Part shown: positions 42,077 to 53,200 of the stretch, in pieces
Layout of the letters: each line of letters begins with the position of its first letter
How positions within the stretch are numbered: position 1 is the first letter of the stretch
Assembly (NCBI GenBank): GCA_020137815.1
Contig: CM035356.1
Coordinates: 2,498,406-2,562,405 of the forward strand
Reading direction: 5' to 3'
Length of the DNA stretch: 64,000 bases
Source of the DNA: Hormiphora californensis
Lineage: Eukaryota > Ctenophora > Tentaculata > Cydippida > Pleurobrachiidae
Program-made: the position numbers and the translations under genes
The notes under the pieces: model-generated
Told to the model about the DNA's origin: nothing
Seen by the model: the letters and a program-made list of their open reading frames with translations, nothing else
Database searches by the model: none

Positions 42077-45000
42077 TTATTGAAGGAAGGAAGTGTGCAT
42101 TTTCTTGGCAACCTCGTGTACATACTGTATATCAGGCCTCTTTTCTGGATCCGGGTTTATACAGATATTGACGAGATCACGCAACTACAAAATGGAGGAT
42201 ATATTTTAGTAAGAATGGAATAATTGAACTACTTCTATCGTACATTGACCCTGATCACCCCCCCCCCCCCCCCCTCAGGGGATTCTCCCCCTCCCTCGGC
42301 CCTCGAGATGTTACCCCAACTATAACATACCTCCTTGCTATAGTGTTCAGCGGGTAGGGGCGGGTATTCACATTGCTCTATCTTCTGGCACAGTGAATAA
42401 AGATTCATCTTGTCCCCGTAGAAAGGTGATTGAAGGGCCGCCATTTCGTATAACAAACACCCAAGCGACCAGGTGTCGGATTTAAAGTTGTAACCATTCT
42501 CGTGTATTCGCTCAGGTGACATGTAGTAGGGCGTACCAACTGAGGGAATTGGAACAGTTAGAACCTTACAGGCTGAGTTTTTTAAGTCGTGTTTGTTCAA
42601 TTTAATCGGTGTGTTGTTTTTAAATCGATGTAAAAGTACATTGTTGAGATCACAGAGAGACAGAATCGCTCTGATCTCAGAGAATAACGATGTTCTCTCC
42701 TGGAGAGTCTCTAGATAAGAGCATCATTGTCTGTAATGAGTCGTCTTGGACAGGACCAATTACCAGATTGATGCCCGATTATCTCTCTCTTTTTTCTCTT
42801 TTTCTCTGTTCTATCTCTCTCCACTCTCTCACTCTGATCGCGTGTATCACGTGCAACTACCCCCTATCGAGCGAGACAGGCCCACACTTTACCGTACACA
42901 CCATTAACGACTGTTGCTTTGCGCGTTGCAATGTCGCCGCGCGCTACGTACCGAGTGAATGGGCTGCTTGAGTCTTTGAGCTGAAATATCGTCCCAGGCC
43001 AAGATCACCCAGTTTTACCACTCCCGCAGCAGTTATAAACACGTTAGATGGCTTGATATCTGAGGAATGGGGGTTGATATATTGCCCAGATATTCAGTTA
43101 TCAATCAATGAGGTAAATAATGGTCAAATAAACGGCCAAACTTTGTTAAAAGATCAATAAAGGCAGACTCAGAAGTTGTTCTCTCTCTTTTTCTCACCTC
43201 TGTGCATGATTCTTCTGGAGTGCATATGTTCCACTGCACTAGTCAACTGTACAAAATACTTCCAGATAGTCCGCTCGGGAATTAACTTTTTGCCTTTTTT
43301 GAAATGCTGAAAAGTGTGTGTATTTTAGTTGTTTGAGTGTGTGATTAGATAGATGTTGGGGAGGATAAGAGTGACTGTGGTCGATATTGAGATTGCGAAT
43401 TATTACTGGTGTGTCTGGACTCTGGCTGAGGAGAGGAGCCGAGGAATTGTAGTGTGAAAACAGGAGTATGTACATTTAGTGATCGACGAATTTAAATGTT
43501 GACAAAGAAAAATAATTGAGATGTTTTTATAAAACTAAGTAAGTAGTATAGGAAATCTATTGGAAAATCGAACTACTTATAACAAAATATTTATTGTTTT
43601 TCCCACAACTCAAGTCCCTAAAAATCAAAGTTAATTTTTCAAAGAATCTAAACCCTGCATAAATAACTCAAAGTAACCCACATTACCCAAATATGTTGAA
43701 CGAATCTAAACTCTGCCAGTTTCTGTTTCTCTCCTTGGTTTAGTTCAACCATGAGTGCCCGGTAATGCCGTTATCCTCTAACCATTTACAAGTGTCTGCA
43801 AATAGCCGGGTATCATCCCCGAATGCTGTAGTAACCACTGACCCGTCCTCCCCACGAGAGAAGATGGCACTAGTTTTCAGATCAAGAATCATGCTCAGCA
43901 TGGTCTGTTCAAGCTCCCTCTCTGGTCCCTCGGGCTGGGGGAGGATTCCAGCGGACCAGCTGTCTTGAGGCCAGCCAAAGAGTGCGTAGGTATCATAACC
44001 ATGAGTTGCAGGCCAGGACTGCCCTGTAAATCCACTCGTAACTAGGTGGTGGGAAATGACAACTCGCTTGAATTTATAGTTTGTCGCAAAGTTATTCGCG
44101 GGACAAGTACTTCGCATATCCGTAACAAACTGGTTCCATATTCTGTTGGGATCAACCCCGGCGTAGGGCGTAACAACAAGGTCGTCTGCTGTAACTTCAA
44201 TATTCTCATCAAGCTTGGGCATGAGCTTGTTTATGTTTGGAGCTGCAACGTTCCAGTTGGCCTCGATTAGAGCGTTCCAAGGAACCATTAGAGCAACCTC
44301 CTCCCTGAGATTGGACACATAGACTTCCTCACTAAAGTGTGGGGTATCCATATCTAGCACATCGTCGTCTTTGTATAGCATACCCACTGCATCGAAAAGA
44401 GTGTTATTGTCTCGGTTAGGAAAATCAAAGTAGCCGTACCCTGGATTAGCATCAACCCCGTATGTAAGGGTAAAGTTATCAGCAGAGGCCTCTTTCAGAC
44501 AAGTCAACATGGCAGCATCTGTTTCTTCATTGCATCCAGTTTTCTTAATCCAGTTAGATGCACGCTGGATGGCTTCAACTTTGTCAGCAGTGGCCCATTC
44601 AGTTGCTGGACTAAGTGCGACGACCCTGTTGAAAATCACTGTTTCATCGACCTTCGCCTCGGAGGAGAAGAGGAGGGCTAGGACTGATGAAGCACCGGCA
44701 CTCTCTCCAAACACAGTCACGTCGGAAATATCTCCACCGAACATTCCTCCGTACTCCTGGACCCACTTCAGCACATTGATTTGATCCATTAGCCCGTTGT
44801 TAGGGGGAATACCGTAAAGCATCCCGTAACCAAGGAAACCAAGCCGGTAGTTGGCACTGATAACCACTGCATTCAGGTTCTTGGCGAATTTGTTGTTGGG
44901 AAAGTACCCAGCTTGGGAGTTAGATCCAGTAACCAGTCCCCCTCCATGGTACCAAACCACAATTGGGAGTTTGCCTGTCCGCTCAGAGGGAGCACGGACT

Positions 45001-47731
45001 GTCAGTACCAGACAATCTTCGGTGGTGTTAAAATTATAGCCCATGTAAACACCCTGCACACAGCCAACATCAAAATTTTGATCGGCATACAGCCAATGTT
45101 CCTCATCCACCAAAGTTGTTTTATCCTTGATTAATTTTGCCAAGTACGTATCCGGAACAAACTCTGACCGTTCAAATCGTCCAGGAAAGGCGTAGGGAAT
45201 GTTGTAGAACTCATCAACGTCATCCACTAATTTCCCCTGGATGAACACTTCACCAGTCTTGACGAAGGGATCCTTGTCACCAGAGAGCGAGATACATACA
45301 AGGATTACAATCAGAGCGACAGAGAATATACCAATTCCTCCTCCCGCGATTATGAGCGTTTTTCGGTTCATTTTGTATCGTGACCACTACTAGAAAGAGG
45401 ATTTGTTATACTTGCTACAATCCGTAGAGACGTGTTTAACTAAGATCTAAGCTGACTGCTGATGTGCCTAGAAAAAATTGAATGAAAATTGTTGATTGTC
45501 ATAGATTGCGGGAAAGTAGAGGAACTAATACAGGAATCTAATATAGGAAATAAGGTTCTAGTTCTCGACAAGAATCCGTCTAAGTAAGACTAGACAAGAA
45601 ATAACAGCTGCCGACAGGCAAAGTTGTGAGAAAAGAGTATGCCTAACAGCAGGACGCGGTGTTTTGAGGAAAAACAACCAGCTGGCCAGTAACTGGACAC
45701 TACTGCAGCTGCAGACGGGTAACGAGAAATGAATAATAAGAAAAGGGAAAGCCGATAGCGTAAGAAATAGAGGGAATAAAAACAAAGAAAAAGAGGGAAT
45801 AAAAACAACGGAATTGAGGGAATAAAAATGAGAAAAAATGACTAATGAGAAGTCAGGCTGGTGAAAGAATATAAAGAGGACAGAAAAATATAATAGGGCA
45901 CAAGTGGAACATCTCAAGGGAGGCTGGCGACTCACTCTAACAGGTGGCAATGAAATAACATTTGGAGAAACTCGAACCCCATCATATTATTCAGCATGGG
46001 TAGTAATGCAATATGGTACTGAATGTCCTACCAGACTTCCAACTTATTGTCCCAGGACAAAACAAACAGCCAACGTTTATAACAAAAACAAAGAAATGGC
46101 TGTGTCAGTGGTGATGGCCACTTTGAACAAAATTGTGCCGAAATCAGGTCAACAGAAGGATATAAGAGAGTTGAATAAACAGACAGTTGATTGGTGTCAC
46201 TGATCCGGTAGTAGTTGCTCACAATACAACAGTACAGGGGAAGCAATCAAAAACAGTAAATACCCTAAAGAGAGGAGACAGACTGGGAGAGAGAAAGAGA
46301 AATAAAGATAGAGATACAAAGAGAACGATAGGGAGAGGGGGGGGTCTAGAGAGAAAATATTACGCTCCAGTTACAAATTGGAAACTGACGCCAGTTCCAG
46401 CTAGGAGACTCCTGCAGATGAACCACGCTGTGCACATCATCTACAATCACGTGACACAAATTTCCATGTGAATTGCATTGAAAGTTAGCAGCGCTGTGCG
46501 ATATTATCATCATTTCGATTTGAAACTGGAAACTGATACCAGTTTCCAAATTTATAACTGGGCCCTTAGGATGTAATAGGTAAATATAAACAGAGAAATA
46601 TCATTGATGAAAACAGAAATATTAATACGACTCTGTGGTGAAACAAAAACATTCAAAGGATGAAGCCGGAACGACAGAGAAATAAAAAAAATCGCTAGTT
46701 AAATAGTATCATCTTACCCTTATCATGCGAGATAGGTCCCCAGCGTCTGCCAGCTCCAGAACAATATTCAACTGAGAGGGAAGATAGAGATAAAAGATGA
46801 TGTAACTGAGGGAGAGCACAGGGAAGATAGAGTTGGTAAGAAACAGGCGGGGAGTTGTGAGAAATAGAAAGAGCATGGTTTGGAATTTGGTTGAAGTCCT
46901 AATGAAGTAAAGGATACCGATCATTACTGAAAAGGTATATTAATCCTGTCTGTTCCATGGCTCGAAAATTCTAAAATTCGCGACAGTGAATGAAATTTAG
47001 TATCTGCTGATTTATGTTGTTTCTATCTCTAAGCTCTAGAGAATTCTACACCGTAACTCTAGCTCTCGTTACCTCGTTATCCTCGATGAATGAAGCCAGG
47101 TATTTTATTACGTTAGGATGATTCAGTTGCTGAAAAACAGAGAGATGTCAGGAGATAGAAAATGTCAGATTTAATAGAGTGCCAGAATAATCTTCCCCTT
47201 CTCAAATGTAAGAGAAGAATTGTTATGATATTGAGACATAAAACCTTGAGCAAGTCGATTTCTTTTAAGCAGTCGTTCCTTGCTTTGGCGTCCATCATCT
47301 CATATATCTGGACTTTCTTGAGAGCAACTATAGAGTTGTCTATGTGTAACCGGGCCTTGTAGACTTCACTGAACTGACCCTTACCAACCTGGGGACATGG
47401 AACTTGTTAAGAAAGCGTAGATTGCAGAAACTCTGGTTACTCTGGTCATGCCATGTCGTTACTGAACCTAACATGATGGCAAGGATGCTCCGTCATATCA
47501 GCCACCCGCACAGCACTGCCTACAACGTGGTGCACAGCGTGGTCCGTGTGCGGCGTATTGCAGGTGGCCGATATGACAGAGCACCCCTGTGAATTGTGAT
47601 CTAGGATTTGACTGATTCCTAAAAAGTACCTTTTTGTCTACGAGGAAATTTGACAGTTTCCCGTAAAGGACCTGTGGCGGTTCCTTCTTTAGTGTTCCCA
47701 TGGGAGGGGGCATCGACTGGGTACCGGCCAT
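42077..47731 (-). CDS. NEK7: NEK6/NEK7-type serine/threonine kinase
   Basis: Exons, in transcript order: 47630-47731, 47245-47388, 47073-47129, 46718-46771, 43198-43306, 42952-43059, 42331-42539, 42077-42184; phases match, 296 residues (human NEK7 has 302). It is a short N-terminal extension plus a kinase domain and nothing else, as in NEK6/7. Visible are the glycine loop [12 protein letters not shown], the lysine of [23 protein letters not shown], the catalytic MHRDIKPSNV, the DLG that replaces DFG in this subfamily, the activation loop [17 protein letters not shown] and the C-terminal [11 protein letters not shown]. Likely role: mitotic spindle and cytokinesis. An ancestral NEK6/7 gene cannot be split into NEK6 or NEK7 from the sequence. 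Intron 4 contains a carboxylesterase gene. Confidence 0.93.
43740..45371 (-). CDS. Membrane-anchored type B carboxylesterase
   Basis: Single-exon gene, 543 residues, nested in intron 4 of the NEK gene on the same strand. Residues 6-28 are a hydrophobic signal anchor after a short basic start, so the enzyme domain probably faces the lumen or cell exterior. The alpha/beta-hydrolase core has oxyanion HGGG (142-145), the nucleophile serine 224 in GESAG and a likely catalytic histidine at 457 (HGYD). Paired cysteines 104 and 120 (EDCLVLTV) are typical of the family; the acidic triad member was not assigned. Substrate unknown; carboxyl ester hydrolysis is expected, and a cholinesterase-like or neuroligin role is not indicated. 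Lack of introns among intron-rich neighbours suggests retroposition. Confidence 0.92.
   Translation of the reverse strand: MNRKTLIIAGGGIGIFSVALIVILVCISLSGDKDPFVKTGEVFIQGKLVDDVDEFYNIPYAFPGRFERSEFVPDTYLAKLIKDKTTLVDEEHWLYADQNFDVGCVQGVYMGYNFNTTEDCLVLTVRAPSERTGKLPIVVWYHGGGLVTGSNSQAGYFPNNKFAKNLNAVVISANYRLGFLGYGMLYGIPPNNGLMDQINVLKWVQEYGGMFGGDISDVTVFGESAGASSVLALLFSSEAKVDETVIFNRVVALSPATEWATADKVEAIQRASNWIKKTGCNEETDAAMLTCLKEASADNFTLTYGVDANPGYGYFDFPNRDNNTLFDAVGMLYKDDDVLDMDTPHFSEEVYVSNLREEVALMVPWNALIEANWNVAAPNINKLMPKLDENIEVTADDLVVTPYAGVDPNRIWNQFVTDMRSTCPANNFATNYKFKRVVISHHLVTSGFTGQSWPATHGYDTYALFGWPQDSWSAGILPQPEGPERELEQTMLSMILDLKTSAIFSRGEDGSVVTTAFGDDTRLFADTCKWLEDNGITGHSWLN
46367..46561. mobile_element. 195 bp MITE
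   Basis: CCAGTTACAAATTGGAAACTG at the left and its near-complement (CCAGTTATAAATTTGGAAAC on the other strand) at the right. It lies in NEK intron 4, between the fourth exon and the nested esterase gene. No coding capacity. Confidence 0.75.
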
Positions 47732-48212
47732 TCTGAAACTACTGGTGGGGTTATTATCAGGGAACCAGGGAGTAAGACTGAGATGTTGGCCACTACCGCG
47801 GGGTGACGAGTTTTTAAAAAAGTCGGTGTGTTTATACTTTGCTGCTCCCTGCCGTAGGGCTTAATTCAGTCAAGACTCAAGTGCATAGTCGCTACACCAG
47901 TGACCAGCTACTGCGTGAGACGCTCTGACCTCTTCTTAAATTTTCAAGCTTCAAAAAAAATAAAAATTCGAAGTAATACTACACAACCCACTAGGGACCT
48001 CAGGGGTGAAACGGTGCAGAGCAGCCACTAGACACGGTGAGGTGTGAATCAAGTCATCATATGGTCCCTGTGTGGGTTGTGCAGAAAAATAACTTAATCA
48101 AACGCCTACACACTAAAAAATTGATAAATAATATAAAAATAGTCTCTCATCACTAATGACATTTCAAAGGTTGAAGTCAAAATTGTTTGACATGTTCCTT
48201 GTCTGTCAGCTC
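47732..48212. other. NEK upstream region
   Basis: Expected promoter side of the NEK gene; no core element identified. CACAACCCACTAGGGACC (about 47983) and GGTCCCTGTGTGGGTTGTG (about 48063-48081) form a hairpin of about 100 bp, probably a small MITE. Confidence 0.4.
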
Positions 48213-49058
48213 TCACACCGGGCCGAAGGCCCGGTGCGAGCTTACGCGAGCCGATAGACAGACTGCGTAGCATGGCAAAAAATTGTCCAGTGTTGGTGTT
48301 CTTATGGGTACCCTACAACCTCTCAAGCTCCTCAAAGTTGACCTAAGGATGGAGAATCTCAACTTTTGCTTTATTGTAGCCATTACCTCTGGATATCTTT
48401 CTCCGTGTTTTTCCTCAATCCTTGAGGCGGCTTTCTTCAGGGTTTTCATGAATTCGTCTCCGAGTCCTCCTGTAGTTGACATTATCAGAGGGGTGAATGA
48501 GCCCCCTTCCACCATCTGTACTCTCCTCATGTAGCTTCTCTTCTTCCTCTGTTCATGGTCTCTGTACAGAGATGTTGGAGGTGTTGAGAGATATGATGCA
48601 GAATTGGCATGGACAACTCTGACATCGAAGAAGTTCAGTTGTTCAGGCTGCCACAATCCGGTTCCGACAATGTCCATACGGGCATCCCTATCTTGATTTG
48701 TCCAATGTGGGAGCCATCACAAGGTTGCAGGAGTCGTTCAGTCTCTAGTCTCTACTCCTTTCACACCTGCATAGCTGAGAATTTCAGCTGTAGCGTCTCG
48801 GATCTTGTCGTGTCTCATGATAGTGTATCCTCCTTTGGCACAACTGGGGCGTGGTTACATCGTTGTCCTTACCGCATGCAATCGGAGGTTAAGATCAGGG
48901 AAGTGAAGTCCGAATCTTAGGCGCATAGCGTCATGGAATTCCTGCTTCGTGAGTTCGTAACCAAGACTATCGATTGGCCGAGCTGTTAGCCATGAGGATG
49001 CTCCTGGTTCATTGTTGAGAGCTAGGAGACGCTGGCCGTAACTATCCATCATTGTGTG
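48213..49058 (-). pseudogene. Broken retroelement polyprotein, C-terminal fragment
   Basis: Two stretches in different frames look like the C-terminal end of a metazoan retroelement reverse-transcriptase protein. The first (about 49052-48855) carries SSWLTARPIDSLGYELTKQE and EFHDAMRLRFG. The second (about 48677-48290) carries NFFDVRVVHANSAS, HEQRKKRSYMRRVQ, GGSFTPLIMSTTGG and RFSILRSTLRSLRG. Between them CAKGGYTIMRHDKIRD is readable but interrupted by stops. The upstream polymerase core is absent. It is a dead fragment; the exact retroelement class was not determined. Confidence 0.75.
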
Positions 49059-50256
49059 GATGATCTTGAAGTTCGAAGCGTGTTTTTTAATTTTGGGGTT
49101 TGTTTTTTATTTTCTAAAATTTCAACTTTTGACCATTTTCATCGCGCGCGCTAGAAATGTTTTCAATGCGCGTAATTTATTTGCGCGCACCATTTTTGCA
49201 CAGCGTGGGATTTTAATTTTTTCAATTTTTGGATCCAAGTTGCAGTAGCAGACTATATAAACAGCTTTTTAAAATGAGATAAAATGATTAAACTTCGGGG
49301 ATATAAAGTATCGCTAATATTGGGGTACACAAATATGCTAAAAGTCTGTCAGGCCAATGCTCTGACCACAGTTCTCGCGCGCTCTCCTTATTTGAGAGAA
49401 ATGAGAATAGGGTTAGGCCAATGCTCTGACAGCTAAAAGTAAACTGAACTCAAAAATAGCTATAGTACTAGTCATAGATGGACGGTCGATAGACATTCCT
49501 AGTAATTCCTAATCTCAAGGACACCTGGTGAGAAAGTACAAACAAACTCTGTATAATTATAAGCTACATTAATTCTAAACTCAATACCCTAGTCTCAAAC
49601 CTGACACAAATCCACTATAAACTATAATAATCGGATAGAGTTCATGTCATTGATAAAAGCCAATGAGACACAATATAGTTCTGTACTGACATTGATATGA
49701 TTATTTATTAATTCAATTCGATACACAATTTCTATATCGAATTAGACAACGGTAATATTGATAGGATTCAAGGACCATTAGTGTATGAATTATGTGCATA
49801 AATTCTCTGTCTAAACTTAGGTAGTAACTAAACTTGTCTGGCGGTGCCGACCCCGTTTTGATTCTCAGATCGGGTCAGCACCGCCAAACAGACCTAAACT
49901 GAGTATATTCGGATCGATAAACTAAAAATAATAAATGCGGGTAATAATAACAATGATAACAAGATTATCTTCGGTTTGTTTTATTTTAACTTCGCTATAA
50001 ATGGTGAAAATACTAAAGTATACTGGTAAATATATTCCCATATTTTAGGGCGAACAATCAATAGTCTTTAGCTAGTAAATACTGGACCACACGCACACTG
50101 AACTGATGCGAATTACTTTCAACTTGTCCAAATCTCAATATTCGATAATATATATGATCACGGATCATTGTTCAGCTAGATCTATAATTCAAGGAAATCC
50201 CACAAATAAAATGAGCTTGTTGTCGATATATCGGTACCAATAACTGGTTACCATGG
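49059..50256. other. Intergenic stretch
   Basis: No exon found. A hairpin at about 49838-49897 (GTCTGGCGGTGCCGACCCCG ... CGGGTCAGCACCGCCAAACA) is related to short motifs near 23340, 24226 and 40494. Confidence 0.45.
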
Positions 50257-53200
50257 TTACCATATTCCAGGGATAACGTTATACCGAACCATCTGAAAAT
50301 AAAGTTGAGTATTAGTCCCAAAATAGCGGCATTATATCAGCAGACCCCCACGTGGGATGGAGTGGAACACTAGTTTACTAGTGGCAAGAACAAATCAATG
50401 CAAAGAACAAATCAATGTTGTCTGACAGTTGGTTACGAAGTAACCCCTAATACGCAGTGAACTTGTGCGGAGGGGTAACTTCATTACCAAATCTGCCAGC
50501 ATGATCAATACAAGTTAGCTATTGTGTACCTGCTGGTATTCTTTCCATGCTCGTGCTCCGTAGAACTCGGGGGACAACTTGTTGTAATTGTAGACGGTGT
50601 GAATTGCAATTACCACTTGAACCAATAGGGGCAGGAACAGCAGGTTACCTTCAAATCCTGTAGATAGGGTAAATTTGAAATTTGAAATATTCTTGCAACA
50701 GAGTACGGTTTTCTCTGTCACGAGAATCTAAACGCGAGAATTTAGTTCCGAGAACAATTCACTAGATTTGTTTGTTATTCTGGAACTCCCTAATCTATAC
50801 CCCCTTTGTACCTCTCCCATCTAGATATACCTGTAACAAGGACCATGGCAGCAGTAAGAACGAGTGTCCCGGAAATAAAGGGATACCGGACAAACTTCCA
50901 CAGTCCCGATACAGGGATCTTCTCATCTCCATTTGCTGCAAGGGTCGTCAGGCAGCCCAACATCCAGTGATTCTCACCTGGAAATGAGTAAGGATCAGAA
51001 ATTAAATATCTTTATAAAGGAGCAGTATTTATCTTTATAAAGGAGCAGTATTTTATCTTTATGAAGGAGTACTGTACCAGAAACAAGGTAATGTCCCTGA
51101 ATGGTGGAGGCAGTGTGGAGGAAGAGGCCAGCGAGGAATGCTCCACACATTAGATAGGTCATCCAGCAACACGACATGCCCTTAATTTCACCTGAACATA
51201 CACAATTGATAAAACAATGGGTGAGAATAGTAATTTATCAGTAATAAACACTAAACAGTGAATAGTGATATTGATAGTTGTTGCTGTTTGACATACCACC
51301 TGGAGCGGAGAGCACGTAACGCAGAGGGAGGAGAGTAAGGGCGGGTTGGGTGACGAAGTTCCAAACCATGAACCTCATACTGCACCTTCCGTCAACCATT
51401 TCTGAAATAGGAATAGATTTATGGAGTTAGCCGGTAATTTTTAGCAAATAGTTATATTTTATAAGAGTATGTAGCCCTTTGTAACCCTTTTAGTTTCACT
51501 TTAATATTTCCCCTGTCCCATCTCAAAGGTTCAAAATATCCACTCAAAGCGTATGTCTGGATCTTTACTTGTCTCTCCTCAATGCACATTTTTCAAATAT
51601 ATAGCGAGTCTCTCTCTCTCCTATCCACATTTAATATAGTCTAACCAGGGCAAACTTTAACAGGATAATCCCCCCTTCTCTCCCTCTATCTTTCTCTATC
51701 TAACTCTCTCGCAAAGCATTCCCCAATGAATACCATTACGCTTATCATATCAGCCGCTATAACACTCACCTATCCTAGCTGAGGATCAATCTTTATTTTT
51801 TATATTTCTCCATCGCAATAGTTTATTCAGAGAGACAGAGAACCCAGTGCTCAACTACAGTATGCAACTCACAGAAAGGGAGAGGGGAAAGGGAGCGAGT
51901 AGAGAGAGCACGGGGGCAGTCAATGAAGTTTTCTCTATTTGCGATCGGTACGATCGCCCCAGTTTCTAGTATCATAAATAATTATCCTAAATATAATATT
52001 CCATTCATACAGACATGGAAAAGCCTTGGATTATTGTTATTGCTATAATAGTTTTGACGGTGTCTGCTGATATACCAATTACAGGTGTGTATAAGTGTTG
52101 CTAGCAATGGCTCCCAGAAATTTTTTTGACCCTGATAAGAAAGCGACTTCCTGTTAAGGTTTACAATACGTCTATAATATACGATAATCAGCTTCCCATA
52201 TATAGTAATTTTCCCTTTTATTTAGAGTGGAGTGACACCAAGGTTATCGAAGAAAATATCAGCGACACCTTTCCCGTGGAGCTCCTTACAGGGACAGAAA
52301 AGGTTTCTATCAACTTCTACTGGAACACCAAGACCTGGCGTCAGGTTGCTATTGAACAAGGTAGTAGTGTGTACTCGATATCGCGTTGTACTGGAGAAAT
52401 ATGGGGCTGGGAATCTTTTCCAGAAGCAATCCCAGATACACCAGAGAGACTTTGGAGGATTACTAAGAGTCCAGACGGGCTTCAGATCCATTTTAATGGA
52501 TTGAAAGTACTGGACTACATCTTCAAAAGTAGTCCTGTCCATGAAGAATTTAGGACACGCTGTGTGGACTTTTGGTCAGGAGAATCAGAAGGGAAACTGG
52601 AGATCATTCTCTCTCTAGATAAGGGTACAAAGATGATGCGAGGTAAGATTGTTTAGAATGGTAACATTTACAAATACTAGCGATGCACTGGATCCCCCCC
52701 CCAATATCTCCCTATTTACACCCCTTTTTGTAGTTGTTGCGTGCCCTGAATTTCCCCGATATGGAATCACCCAGATCCAGCCGATAGGGACGGTGATGAA
52801 AGTTAGTTGCATAAAAAGCACGGGGAAAGAAAGTACCGGCTTCATCGAATGTACAGAAAACAGGACCTGGTCTTCACTTAAATGTGTCGGTGGGTAAACT
52901 ATTATATTTGAATTGTGTCCGGGGTTAATTTGGTTTAGTAAAATTTTTGTTAGTTGGTTAGGTTTTTGGGGGATCTTGTCTAGCTAGCTGGACAATGGGC
53001 GTAACTGTTCATTAAAGCAGGGCCAGCTTTTGTGATTCAGTTCGCTCAGTTAGTATCCAATAATTTCCTTTTTGTGTTTTCTAATTAAATCTTTCTCTTT
53101 ACCCGTTCAGCAGTACCCTTCTCCATTGCATAGTTACCAAAACATCATTCTAAATATCTTTTTCCCCGACGAACCTGCTGAAGAGAGGGTGGCCTTTTCC

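Noticed and set aside
45558-45950. Minus-strand Phe/Leu/Ser-rich frame of 130 codons
   Set aside because: Low-complexity T-rich DNA just upstream of the esterase gene in the NEK intron; no motif and no splice support.
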